The notes beneath the pieces are model-generated. The model made no database searches. It saw only the letters and a program-made list of their open reading frames with translations, and had not been told where the DNA came from. From the NCBI GenBank assembly GCA_014859075.1, contig JACUUW010000075.1, positions 1 through 8,660 on the forward strand: 8,660 nt of DNA. The letters are read 5' to 3'. This stretch comes from Desulforudis sp. (GTDB lineage: Bacteria > Bacillota > Desulfotomaculia > Desulfotomaculales > Desulforudaceae). Shown piece after piece: positions 1 through 6,401 of this stretch (positions are counted from its first letter, which is position 1; each line of letters begins with the position of its first letter). Made by a program: the position numbers and the translations under genes.

Positions 1-13
1 ATGTGATTGGTAA

Positions 14-2467
14 CTATGCCGGAATTTTCAAATTTTTTAATTTCTTCTCCCGCAGCGCGGCGTGGATCCGGACCATGGCCATCTTGATGATGTCGGCCGC
101 CGTGCCCTGGATCGGCGTGTTGATGGCCGCCCGTTCCCCAAAGCTCCGCACCGTGTGGTTGCCACTGAACAGTTCCGGCAGCGGGCGTCGTCGATTCAGG
201 GCGGTGGTGACGTAACCCCGTTCCCGGGCCGACTTGATACTGGTGTCTATGTAATCCTTTACCCCGGGAAGCCGCGTAAAATACTTGTGGATGTACTCCC
301 GTGCTTCGGCTCGGGACAGCTTGAGGTCTCGCGCCAGGCCGAAGTCGCTGATGCCGTAGATGATACCAAAATTAACCGCCTTGGCCCGGTTCCGCATTTC
401 CGGAGTCACGGATTCCAGGGGCACCCCGAACACCTCGGCGGCCGTCCGCACGTGGATGTCCTGGTTCTCGCGGAATGCGGTGATCAGTGCCGGGTCTCCC
501 GAAAGATGGGCCAGGATTCGGAGTTCGATCTGAGAATAGTCGGCCGTCAGGAGCACGTTCGCCGGATCCCGGGGGATAAACACTTTGCGGATGCGGCGCC
601 CCGCTTCCATTCGAATCGGGATGTTCTGGAGATTCGGTTCGGCCGAAGACAACCGGCCGGTGGCGGTCACCGTCTGGTGCAAGGTGGTGTGGAGCCGCCC
701 GGTATCCGGGTCCACCAGCGTGGCCAAGCCGTCGGCGTAGGTGGTCTTCAGCTTGATCAGTTGGCGGTATTCCAACAGCACGGCCGCGATTTCGTGTTCG
801 GCGGACAGATCCTGGAGCACCCCGGCGTCGGTGGAGTAGCCGGTCTTGGTCCGTTTACCGGCGGGCAGTCCAAGCTTCTCGAACAAAATACGGCCCAGTT
901 GGCGGGGCGAATTGATGTTGAATTCCTCCCCGGCCAGGGCGTGGATCCGCCCTTCCAGTTCCGCGGCCTTGGCCCCAAACTCGGCCGACATGGCCTCGAG
1001 CTGGTCGCGATCGACGGCTACCCCGGCCTTCTCCATGGCGGCCAGCACTTCGACCAGTGGCAGTTCCACCTTGTTGAACAGGAAGTCCAACTCAAAGGCG
1101 TGCAACTCGGTTTGCAGCACGGGGAACAGACGGAGGACGCACTCGGCGTGGGCGGCGAGGAATCCGGGGCCTTCCGCCGGAAGCAGCAGGTCCAGATACT
1201 GGTGGGTGACGTCGTCCAATTTCTGGTTCGCGGTCAGTGGGTTCACCAGGTAGGCCGCCACCATTGTGTCGAAGGCCAGGTTGCCCAAGGGATAGTGGGG
1301 CCAACCACGCAAAAAGTCCTTGGCGTTGTGCACCACCTTGGCGACCTTGACGTCGGTGAATAACCGGTTCAGGCCGTCTAGAATGTCCGGGTGCGCTCCG
1401 GCGGGGGGCAGGAGGTAATTTCCCGTCTCTAAAGCCAAGGCCAGGTTTCCCGGTTCCCCCTTGCGGTCACCCGTGAAGGCCACAGCCACCCGGCCCGAAC
1501 GTGCGGCGTCCGCCAGCAGGGTTTCGAGTTGCCGGGCGTTGTCCAGGTACTGGAATCCGGGACGGAAAACCTCCGCCTGCTTGCCCGCGGGGAGACCACC
1601 AGGGGACTCGTCCCCGGTGATACGCCTTACCAGACTGCGGAACTCCAGCTTCTTGAATATCCGCAGCAATGACGGCTTGTCCGGGCCCGGCCAGAATTCA
1701 AAGTCCTGGTCTTCCATCCCGGGAACGTTGGTTTCGATGGTGGCCAGTTTCTTGGAGAGCCGGGCCTGCTCCACACAGGCTTCCAATTGTTTTCGGCAGC
1801 GGGTGGGGAGCGCCTCGAGGTTATCAAGAATGGCTTCGAGGCTGCCGTGGTCGGCAAGCAGTCTTGCGGCCGTCTTCAGGCCGATGCCCGGCACCCCGGG
1901 GATGTTGTCCGAAGGATCACCGACAAGCCCCTTCAGGTCCACCACTTGTTCCGGACCGATCCCGAGTCGCTCGCGCAGCTTTGCGGGGTGATACCGCTCC
2001 AGGTCGCTGATGCCTTTCCTGGTAAGCAGAACCTCGGTTTGCGGGTCGACCAACTGAAGCGTGTCCTTGTCACCGGAGAGAATCAGGGACTGGTGACCGG
2101 CGCGCCCGGCGCGGGTCACCAGCGCGCCGATGAGGTCGTCGGCCTCATAGCCGTCTACTTCGACCACCGGGATGCGCATGGCGGCCAGTACGTCCTTGAC
2201 CAGGGGCAGCTGGGGACGGAGGTCTTCCGGCATCGAAGGACGGTGGGCCTTGTACTCTTGGAAAATATCATGGCGGAAGGTGATCCGGCTCTTGTCAAAA
2301 GCAACTATGATGATTTCCGGCCGTTCCTCGGTGATCACCCGCAGGAGCATGTTGGTGAAACCGTACACCGCGTTGGTCGGCAGACCGGTGGATGTCGAAA
2401 GAGGTTGAATCGCGTGATATGCCCGGTGCAGGAGGCTGTTGCCGTCAATCACCAGGAACCTGGCCAT
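14..2467 (-). CDS. polA: DNA polymerase I, C-terminally truncated
   Basis: Family A DNA polymerase for Okazaki-fragment processing and repair synthesis. The N-terminal 5'-nuclease domain (about residues 1-290) is intact: D8 in the IDGNSLLHR segment, the EADD and SGDKD acidic clusters, and the GDPSDNIPGVPGIG helix-hairpin-helix. The 3'-5' exonuclease-like domain (about 310-480) seems vestigial: the DxE metal motif is replaced by AFTG, as in many Firmicute Pol I enzymes. In the polymerase domain, motif A is DYSQIELR starting at D643, and motif B has R692, K696, F700 and Y704, matching E. coli R754, K758, F762 and Y766. The protein ends at residue 817 with KNLKIPA and TAG, just after the TPIQGTAADIIK helix. 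About 55 residues are missing, including motif C (QVHDE) with a catalytic aspartate. ATG start with ribosome binding site GAAGGTG 6 nt upstream. Identity is certain; whether the product is functional is not. Confidence 0.95.
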   Translation of the reverse strand: MARFLVIDGNSLLHRAYHAIQPLSTSTGLPTNAVYGFTNMLLRVITEERPEIIIVAFDKSRITFRHDIFQEYKAHRPSMPEDLRPQLPLVKDVLAAMRIPVVEVDGYEADDLIGALVTRAGRAGHQSLILSGDKDTLQLVDPQTEVLLTRKGISDLERYHPAKLRERLGIGPEQVVDLKGLVGDPSDNIPGVPGIGLKTAARLLADHGSLEAILDNLEALPTRCRKQLEACVEQARLSKKLATIETNVPGMEDQDFEFWPGPDKPSLLRIFKKLEFRSLVRRITGDESPGGLPAGKQAEVFRPGFQYLDNARQLETLLADAARSGRVAVAFTGDRKGEPGNLALALETGNYLLPPAGAHPDILDGLNRLFTDVKVAKVVHNAKDFLRGWPHYPLGNLAFDTMVAAYLVNPLTANQKLDDVTHQYLDLLLPAEGPGFLAAHAECVLRLFPVLQTELHAFELDFLFNKVELPLVEVLAAMEKAGVAVDRDQLEAMSAEFGAKAAELEGRIHALAGEEFNINSPRQLGRILFEKLGLPAGKRTKTGYSTDAGVLQDLSAEHEIAAVLLEYRQLIKLKTTYADGLATLVDPDTGRLHTTLHQTVTATGRLSSAEPNLQNIPIRMEAGRRIRKVFIPRDPANVLLTADYSQIELRILAHLSGDPALITAFRENQDIHVRTAAEVFGVPLESVTPEMRNRAKAVNFGIIYGISDFGLARDLKLSRAEAREYIHKYFTRLPGVKDYIDTSIKSARERGYVTTALNRRRPLPELFSGNHTVRSFGERAAINTPIQGTAADIIKMAMVRIHAALREKKLKNLKIPA

Positions 2468-2473
2468 TCAAAC

Positions 2474-2480
2474 ACCTTCT
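2474..2480 (-). promoter_or_regulatory. polA ribosome binding site
   Basis: GAAGGTG on the minus strand, 6 nt before the ATG at 2467. It fixes the polA start, which also agrees with the conserved N-terminus of the 5'-nuclease domain. Confidence 0.75.
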
Positions 2481-2659
2481 TCTTTGATTTGCTCTTAGTT
2501 ATTTCAACAACCAGGAGCCCAATACCTGCCTGGATCGGCCCGGTGTAACCCGAGCTTCCACCCGGCCCGAGAATTTCCTGGCTGCGAGCCTATTTAAAAC
2601 ATTCATCGGGGCAGGAGACCAGATATAGGGGTAGAATACTAAGAGGGATCGAAGCGCCT

Positions 2660-4054
2660 GTGGCAGATGAAACGGAACATAAGGAGGTTTGGACCATTAA
2701 AAGCTCAAGCCGGCGGTGTCCCTGTGGCCGCGACCGTGATTACCGCGACTGCTGCGGGAAACCGGAGAAGGTTGTTTCCCTGGCTCAGGCCAAGTGGCGC
2801 CGGGGCAGCGCCGGACTTCGCAAGAAGCTCGGGGAATTCGCCGAAGAAGTGGTATTCCTTAGGGAGGCAGCTTCGGCTCAAGAAGTATACTTCGCCCAAA
2901 TTGACGAAGACATCCGGGCCCTGGATGACGAACTGATTATCGAGCGCTGCTTTGAGTGGTTCATTTTCGACTATCCCCTGTCCAACGGTCAAACGCTGAT
3001 TGAGTTGTTCGGCGAGGTTTGTGGTTCCAAACTCCCGTTTGCCGAGGCTTTGCTGCTCGTTCTCTGGCAGGAGGCACGGAGCAGCTTTTACGAAGTGAAA
3101 ACCGTCTTTCCCGGGAAAGGCGTAACGCTAAAGGACGTGGTGTTCGGCGAGGAATATTGGGTTCGGGAACCGGGTGTGCAGGATGACATTATCGCCGGGA
3201 GTATTCTCTACGTCAGGATCCTTAAGGTTGGGGAGGAATTCGAGTTTTCGACGAGTGCCATCGGGGTTCCGGAAGTGTTCAAGTCCGAACTCATCAACTG
3301 GCTCAAGAAAGATTTCCAGAGCTGGCGTCGGAACCACCGGCGTGGTGGAAACGCGGCCTGGAGAAAATACCTGCGGTCCCAGGCCCACCGCCTCAACGGT
3401 TACATCATCCGCCTGGGTCTTGGCTTGGCCGGCCCGGCATTGTTCAAGGGACGGGACCAGATCCAGGGCATGATTCCGTCCCTGCTGTCTCTGTTTCAGG
3501 GAGACCTGCTCAAACAGGTTTGCGCAACCAGGGAAGGGCGGGCGCAGATGGAAGAACTGCTCCGCCTGATCGAAAGTGCCGACGAAATCCGTAAGATTCG
3601 CCGGCGTCTGGGTACCGGCAAAAAGCACCCGGGATCGGAAGACCGGGCGCAGGAACCCGGTTACTTCGCCTGGCCACAAGAGACCTACGCGGAAGTGGCC
3701 TCCCAGATCACGTCCGGGCTCGAGTGCCTCGGATACAAGCGAGAAAACGTGAAGAGCGCGGCTCTTCGGCTTTGGCACGATTTCTGTTGTCAGGAACGGC
3801 CTACTTTGCGCAAACCTTCGGCCTGGACCGCGGCGGTGATTTACGCTGTGGTTCGGAAGGAAGGCCAGAAAAGGGTCAGCCAACACCGGCTTGCCCGTAT
3901 GTACGGTGTAGCGCCCTCGTCCATATCCAGTAACTTCCGCCGGCTTTGCCACGCTGTGCCGCAACAGGCTGATCGCGGTCTTTCCATGCCTAACTCCGAA
4001 CTGATGAAAATCGAACCCCTGATTCACAAGATTTTGCACGACTTGAAATCGTAA
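2660..4054 (+). CDS. SEC-C motif protein with C-terminal cyclin/HTH-like region
   Basis: Uncharacterised 464-residue protein, probably cytoplasmic: no signal peptide or membrane segment is visible. Residues 20-32 (CPCG, then eight residues after the second Cys, then CC) form a SEC-C zinc motif like that at the end of SecA, where it binds zinc and contacts SecB and ribosomes. The middle (about 35-350) is charged, mostly helical-looking and not recognised. The C-terminal region (about 340-432) reads like a cyclin-type repeat: a helix with GLECLGY, then PSAWTAAVIYAVVRKEG, then VSQHRLARMYGVAPSSISSN. The last part resembles the helix-turn-helix of TFIIB/TFB cyclin domains (AAAxIYxxxR...VSQxxLAxxxGVSxxTI). 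Nucleic acid binding is an inference. The chosen GTG start has only a weak ribosome binding site (AGAGGGAT, about 10 nt away). An in-frame ATT at 2696 has a much better one. Divergent from polA; ends in the repeat and terminator at 4061-4146. Confidence 0.8.
   Translation: MADETEHKEVWTIKSSSRRCPCGRDRDYRDCCGKPEKVVSLAQAKWRRGSAGLRKKLGEFAEEVVFLREAASAQEVYFAQIDEDIRALDDELIIERCFEWFIFDYPLSNGQTLIELFGEVCGSKLPFAEALLLVLWQEARSSFYEVKTVFPGKGVTLKDVVFGEEYWVREPGVQDDIIAGSILYVRILKVGEEFEFSTSAIGVPEVFKSELINWLKKDFQSWRRNHRRGGNAAWRKYLRSQAHRLNGYIIRLGLGLAGPALFKGRDQIQGMIPSLLSLFQGDLLKQVCATREGRAQMEELLRLIESADEIRKIRRRLGTGKKHPGSEDRAQEPGYFAWPQETYAEVASQITSGLECLGYKRENVKSAALRLWHDFCCQERPTLRKPSAWTAAVIYAVVRKEGQKRVSQHRLARMYGVAPSSISSNFRRLCHAVPQQADRGLSMPNSELMKIEPLIHKILHDLKS
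2681..2688 (+). promoter_or_regulatory. Strong Shine-Dalgarno inside the SEC-C gene
   Basis: AAGGAGGT is a full-length anti-SD match lying within codons 8-10 of the GTG-started reading frame. It is 7 nt before the in-frame ATT at 2696-2698 (Ile13). No ATG, GTG or TTG lies in this frame between it and the SEC-C motif. It may mark a true ATT start, giving a 452-residue protein, or may be a chance internal site. Confidence 0.5.
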
Positions 4055-4060
4055 AGGGCA

Positions 4061-4095
4061 AGAATTCAGAATTCAGGAGTCAGAATTCAGAATAT
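4061..4095 (+). repeat. Heptanucleotide direct repeat
   Basis: Five consecutive 7-nt units: AGAATTC, AGAATTC, AGGAGTC, AGAATTC, AGAATAT. Units 1, 2 and 4 are identical; units 3 and 5 each differ at two positions. The array starts 6 nt after the SEC-C gene stop codon and ends 17 nt before the terminator stem. It is AT-rich against its GC-rich surroundings. From memory, similar AGAATTC-type repeats are scattered between genes in several clostridial genomes; this could not be checked here. Confidence 0.8.
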
Positions 4096-4112
4096 AAAAG
4101 GTAAGCCGAAGT

Positions 4113-4146
4113 CCCCTGGAGAGCGCCTTCAGGGGTTTTCCTTTTT
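4113..4146 (+). terminator. Rho-independent terminator after the SEC-C gene
   Basis: A 9-bp stem (4113-4121 with 4127-4135, one G-T wobble) closes a 5-nt loop and is followed by TTTTCCTTTTT. It ends only 21 nt before the ribosome binding site of the DedA gene. It therefore either insulates that gene or acts as an attenuator for readthrough into it. Confidence 0.88.
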
Positions 4147-4180
4147 GGGGCCGCATAGAATCTCACAGGGAGGTGTGCGC

Positions 4181-4816
4181 ATGCCCGAACGGTTGGACGG
4201 GTTTTTTTCCCAGGTTACCGAGGTGATTTCGGCTTGGGGATATTGGGGAATCGGTATCGGAATGGCCGTCGAGAGCGCCAATGTGCCCTTGCCCAGCGAG
4301 ATCATCCTGCCTTTCGGAGGGTTTTTAGTCAGCCAGGGACTGCTGACTTTTTGGGGTGTGGTTCTGGCCGGCACCGTAGGGGGTACCGCCGGCTCGGTGA
4401 TTTCCTACCTCGTGGGTTCTTGGGGCGGCCGACCATTCTTCCTCCGTTACGGCCGATACTTTGGCATCGCCGGGGACAAATTGGAGTTGGCGGACCGGTG
4501 GTTTGCGCGTTATGGCGAGGCCGCCGTGTTTTTCACCCGACTGCTGCCGGTCATGCGAACCTTCATCTCCTTGCCGGCGGGCGTTTCCCGCATGAATTTC
4601 AAGCGGTTTGTGGTGTACACTTTCCTGGGTTCATTACCTTGGAGCGTCGCCCTGACTTACGTCGGACTCTTGCTGGGCGAAAACTGGCACCACCTCAAGC
4701 CGTGGTTTCACCGGCTGGATTTCCTGGTGGTCGGGGCGCTGGTGGCCGCCGTCCTGTACTGGTGGTGGCGGTCGCGACGGCGCCGAGGCCGCCAGGTGCA
4801 ATCCTTCAACCGATGA
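4181..4816 (+). CDS. DedA-family integral membrane protein
   Basis: DedA/SNARE-associated (VTT-domain) membrane protein of 211 residues, a usual length. Family members are linked to envelope homeostasis and lipid-carrier flipping; some DedA proteins recycle undecaprenyl phosphate and others flip phosphatidylethanolamine. Which substrate applies here cannot be told from sequence. Visible hallmarks are E31 and PLPSE (36-40) followed by a glycine-rich hydrophobic stretch, the second hydrophobic segment (about 55-80), the FFTRLLPVMRT motif (R120, P123, R126) and the following AG-x-S-R-M segment. Two further membrane segments lie at about 145-165 and 180-195, before a highly basic cytoplasmic tail (RSRRRRGRQ). 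The ATG at 4181 is chosen because GGGAGGT at 4168-4174 lies 6 nt upstream. An in-frame TTG at 4145 would start inside the terminator. A carrier-lipid role would fit the peptidoglycan genes downstream, but that is inference. Confidence 0.93.
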   Translation: MPERLDGFFSQVTEVISAWGYWGIGIGMAVESANVPLPSEIILPFGGFLVSQGLLTFWGVVLAGTVGGTAGSVISYLVGSWGGRPFFLRYGRYFGIAGDKLELADRWFARYGEAAVFFTRLLPVMRTFISLPAGVSRMNFKRFVVYTFLGSLPWSVALTYVGLLLGENWHHLKPWFHRLDFLVVGALVAAVLYWWWRSRRRRGRQVQSFNR

Positions 4817-4817
4817 C

Positions 4818-4826
4818 TGGTATAAT
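4818..4826 (+). promoter_or_regulatory. Extended -10 promoter for the amidase gene
   Basis: TGGTATAAT is a perfect extended -10 element (TGnTATAAT) overlapping the DedA stop codon region. No good -35 is seen 17 bp upstream, as is common for extended -10 promoters. Transcription would start near 4833, leaving a leader of about 115 nt before the amidase start. No convincing riboswitch or terminator structure is visible in that leader. Confidence 0.5.
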
Positions 4827-4947
4827 CCCGGGCTTCAGGGCTTATTTTTTAGGATTCAACGGGGCGGATGAAGGTTTTGTCAGTTTAAGATGTGGCCGGT
4901 GGTCCAGACTAAAAACAGCTTTGCTTTTGCTTAGGGAGTGAACGGTT

Positions 4948-5694
4948 TTGTGCGAGCGGCAGGGTGAAAGCCGGCAGGCCCACTGTCGGCCCGGTGCCCA
5001 CGGCGGCCGTTGGCGGTTGTTTCGCCGAGTGCTTGGCATACTGCTGATGATCCTGGTTTTCTCCGCCCAGTTCAGTGGAACCGTGGAGGCGGCGGGCCGG
5101 CGCATGGTGGTGATCGACCCGGGACACGGTGGTGACGATCCGGGGGCGGTGGACAAAGCCAACGGTGTCTTCGAGAAGACGGTCAATCTCCAGGTGGCCC
5201 GCCGTACACAGGCCGCGCTGGGGGCGGCGGGACACGGGGTGTTTATGACCCGTGAAGACGACGAGTTGTTGTGCCAGGCGGACGGCGGCTTTGTCCGCCG
5301 CCACATAAGCTTGAACGAAAGAGCGCAGGTGGCCAACGCCAACGCCGCGGAAGTATTCCTGAGTATCCACTCCAACATCTTTTACGACCCGGACTGCTCG
5401 GGGGCCGAGATCTACTACTACCACCTTTCGGAGGAAGGGCGGCTCCTGGCCGGAGAAGTGAAGAGGGCGCTGGGCGAAATGCGTATTGAGTGCAGGATCA
5501 AGCCGGCCGATTACTTCGTGTTGCGCAAAACCAGCATGCCGGCGATCTTGATTGAGATGGGTTACATGTCCCATCCCCGGGAGGGCCGCATGCTCCTGGA
5601 ACCCACCTACCAGCAGGTACTGGCCGAGGCTTTTGCCAAGGCCGTGAACAACTACCTGCGACAGTCGCGGCTCGGTCGGGACGCTTCTCCGTAG
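4948..5694 (+). CDS. cwlD: N-acetylmuramoyl-L-alanine amidase (CwlD-like)
   Basis: Zinc amidase of the Amidase_3 family, cutting the bond between N-acetylmuramic acid and L-alanine in peptidoglycan. An arginine-rich N-terminus leads to a hydrophobic segment (about 28-44) and a likely signal cleavage near VEA-A (residue 48), so it should work outside the membrane. Zinc ligands are H60 in DPGHGG, E76 in FEKTVNL and H141 in SIHSN; the catalytic glutamate is E203 in AILIEMGYMS. There is no separate cell-wall-binding or SPOR domain, and the 248-residue length is close to B. subtilis CwlD, which works with PdaA to make muramic-delta-lactam in spore cortex. The nearby spore genes support the CwlD reading; a vegetative amidase is the alternative. 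TTG start with AGGGAGTG 7 nt upstream; no better start is in frame. Confidence 0.9.
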   Translation: MCERQGESRQAHCRPGAHGGRWRLFRRVLGILLMILVFSAQFSGTVEAAGRRMVVIDPGHGGDDPGAVDKANGVFEKTVNLQVARRTQAALGAAGHGVFMTREDDELLCQADGGFVRRHISLNERAQVANANAAEVFLSIHSNIFYDPDCSGAEIYYYHLSEEGRLLAGEVKRALGEMRIECRIKPADYFVLRKTSMPAILIEMGYMSHPREGRMLLEPTYQQVLAEAFAKAVNNYLRQSRLGRDASP

Positions 5695-5714
5695 CGTGCG
5701 GTTACGTTCTTCAT

Positions 5715-5758
5715 CTTGGTCACCAGCCGCCGGTTACATTTATTACCGGCAGACCAAG
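5715..5758 (+). repeat. Two-tier inverted repeat before the lipoprotein gene
   Basis: Outer arms CTTGGT (5715-5720) and ACCAAG (5753-5758) enclose inner arms GCCGGT (5729-5734) and ACCGGC (5745-5750), with a 10-nt loop. The two stems are separated by 8 nt on one side and 2 nt on the other. No T-run follows, so it is not a standard terminator for the amidase gene. It lies just upstream of the proposed lipoprotein promoter and could be an operator or an RNA structure at the end of the amidase transcript. Confidence 0.5.
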
Positions 5759-5759
5759 G

Positions 5760-5788
5760 GTATACCTGGCAGGTGTGGGCGAATACTA
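5760..5788 (+). promoter_or_regulatory. Sigma-F/sigma-G-like promoter
   Basis: GTATA (5760-5764), 17 nt, then AATACTA (5782-5788). This resembles the forespore sigma pattern (about G-H-ATR, 17-18 nt, CATnHTA). The -35 lies in the palindrome GGTATACC (5759-5766). A second inverted repeat, GCAGGT (5769-5774) and ACCTGC (5788-5793), spans the spacer and -10. Transcription would begin near 5796, just before the ribosome binding site at 5801. B. subtilis yhcN is known to be forespore-expressed, which fits. Confidence 0.5.
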
Positions 5789-5814
5789 CCTGCAAACAGG
5801 GAAGGAGGGAGTTC

Positions 5815-6318
5815 ATGAACGACAGACCGAAAAGGCACCTGGCCGTGCTGGCCGTCCTAATGGCGGCGGTTTTTGTGTTCTTGGCGGTAACAGGCTGTGC
5901 CGCGTTACGGCGTCCGGCTCCACCCGAACAGGTACCCGGGGCGCCGCCGGGGGCCAGACAGGCCTTGCCCACTGATCCACGGGAGTCCGCGCAGTTGGCG
6001 GACAAATTGGCGAAGGAGGCCGCCGACACTCCCGGGGTGAACAGAGCCACCGTGGTGCTGGCCGGAACCACCGTCTACCTTGGCCTGAACATCGATGATG
6101 AAATGGAAAGAGAACGCACCGAAGCTGTCAAGCAGGATGCGGGCCGGCGCGTTCAGAAGGCGGAACCGCGTATTGAACGGGTTATGGTGACCACGGATGT
6201 CGACACCGTCACCCGGCTGGAGAATATTGCGGAGGGAATCCGCAGGGGAGAACCGGTCAGTGCTTTCACCCGGGAACTGGGGGAAATCGACCGCCGCGCA
6301 ACTCCCGTCACCGAGTAA
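5815..6318 (+). CDS. YhcN/YlaJ-family sporulation lipoprotein
   Basis: A 167-residue predicted lipoprotein. A basic N-terminus (RPKRH) precedes a hydrophobic core (about 9-26) and the lipobox VTGC, with Cys28 as the lipidation site. A short proline-rich linker (about 32-55) follows. The rest (about 60-167) matches the YhcN/YlaJ pattern: AxxLAxxAxxxPGVxxATVVLxGxTxYLGL, a charged helix rich in E, R and K, then a segment ending in VMVTTDVDTVTRLxNIAxGI and a basic tail. Family members are spore-membrane lipoproteins, with roles in spore outgrowth suggested but no defined biochemical activity. ATG at 5815 is chosen because GAAGGAGGGAG (5801-5811) lies just upstream; the frame stays open upstream to 5716 but lacks a comparable ribosome binding site and would bury the signal peptide. 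The gene converges with pdaB. Confidence 0.88.
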   Translation: MNDRPKRHLAVLAVLMAAVFVFLAVTGCAALRRPAPPEQVPGAPPGARQALPTDPRESAQLADKLAKEAADTPGVNRATVVLAGTTVYLGLNIDDEMERERTEAVKQDAGRRVQKAEPRIERVMVTTDVDTVTRLENIAEGIRRGEPVSAFTRELGEIDRRATPVTE

Positions 6319-6323
6319 GTTGG

Positions 6324-6351
6324 CGAAGCCGCAGTGACTACTGCGGCTTCG
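6324..6351. terminator. Strong hairpin between convergent genes
   Basis: A perfect 12-bp stem (6324-6335 with 6340-6351) with loop GACT lies 5 nt after the lipoprotein stop and about 50 nt past the end of pdaB. It has no T-run on either strand. A second, smaller stem (6358-6363 with 6368-6373) lies beside it. Its position between two convergent genes suggests a shared transcript end or 3' stabiliser, but it is not a typical intrinsic terminator. Confidence 0.55.
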
Positions 6352-6401
6352 GGCTTCCGCGGAACTATCCGCGTTTCGCCGGCCTCGCGTCTCGTTCCGT
6401 C

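Noticed and set aside
14..60. Intein at the polA break
   Set aside because: The frame stops within a few codons of the divergence and shows no Cys/Ser-led intein block, so a simple in-frame intein is excluded.
62..1363. Long plus-strand open frame (433 codons) opposite polA
   Set aside because: It lies antisense to well-conserved polA sequence. Its composition (Gly/His/Gln/Arg-rich, no domain pattern) is typical of a GC-rich antisense shadow frame.
1787..2548. Plus-strand open frame opposite the 5'-nuclease part of polA
   Set aside because: Same reasoning: antisense to conserved polA codons, no ribosome binding site and no recognisable motif.
2632..2637. TAGAAT as a -10 box for the SEC-C gene
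   Set aside because: The position is plausible, but no -35 is visible at 16-18 bp upstream and there is no extended -10 TG, so it is too weak to call.
3128..4039. Minus-strand open frame (303 codons) opposite the SEC-C gene
   Set aside because: No ribosome binding site or domain. The plus frame has the SEC-C motif and cyclin-like pattern plus a terminator in the right orientation.
4827..4932. Possible riboswitch in the amidase leader
   Set aside because: Only short 3-4 bp pairings are seen and no known aptamer core is recognised. No terminator or sequestering hairpin precedes the ribosome binding site.
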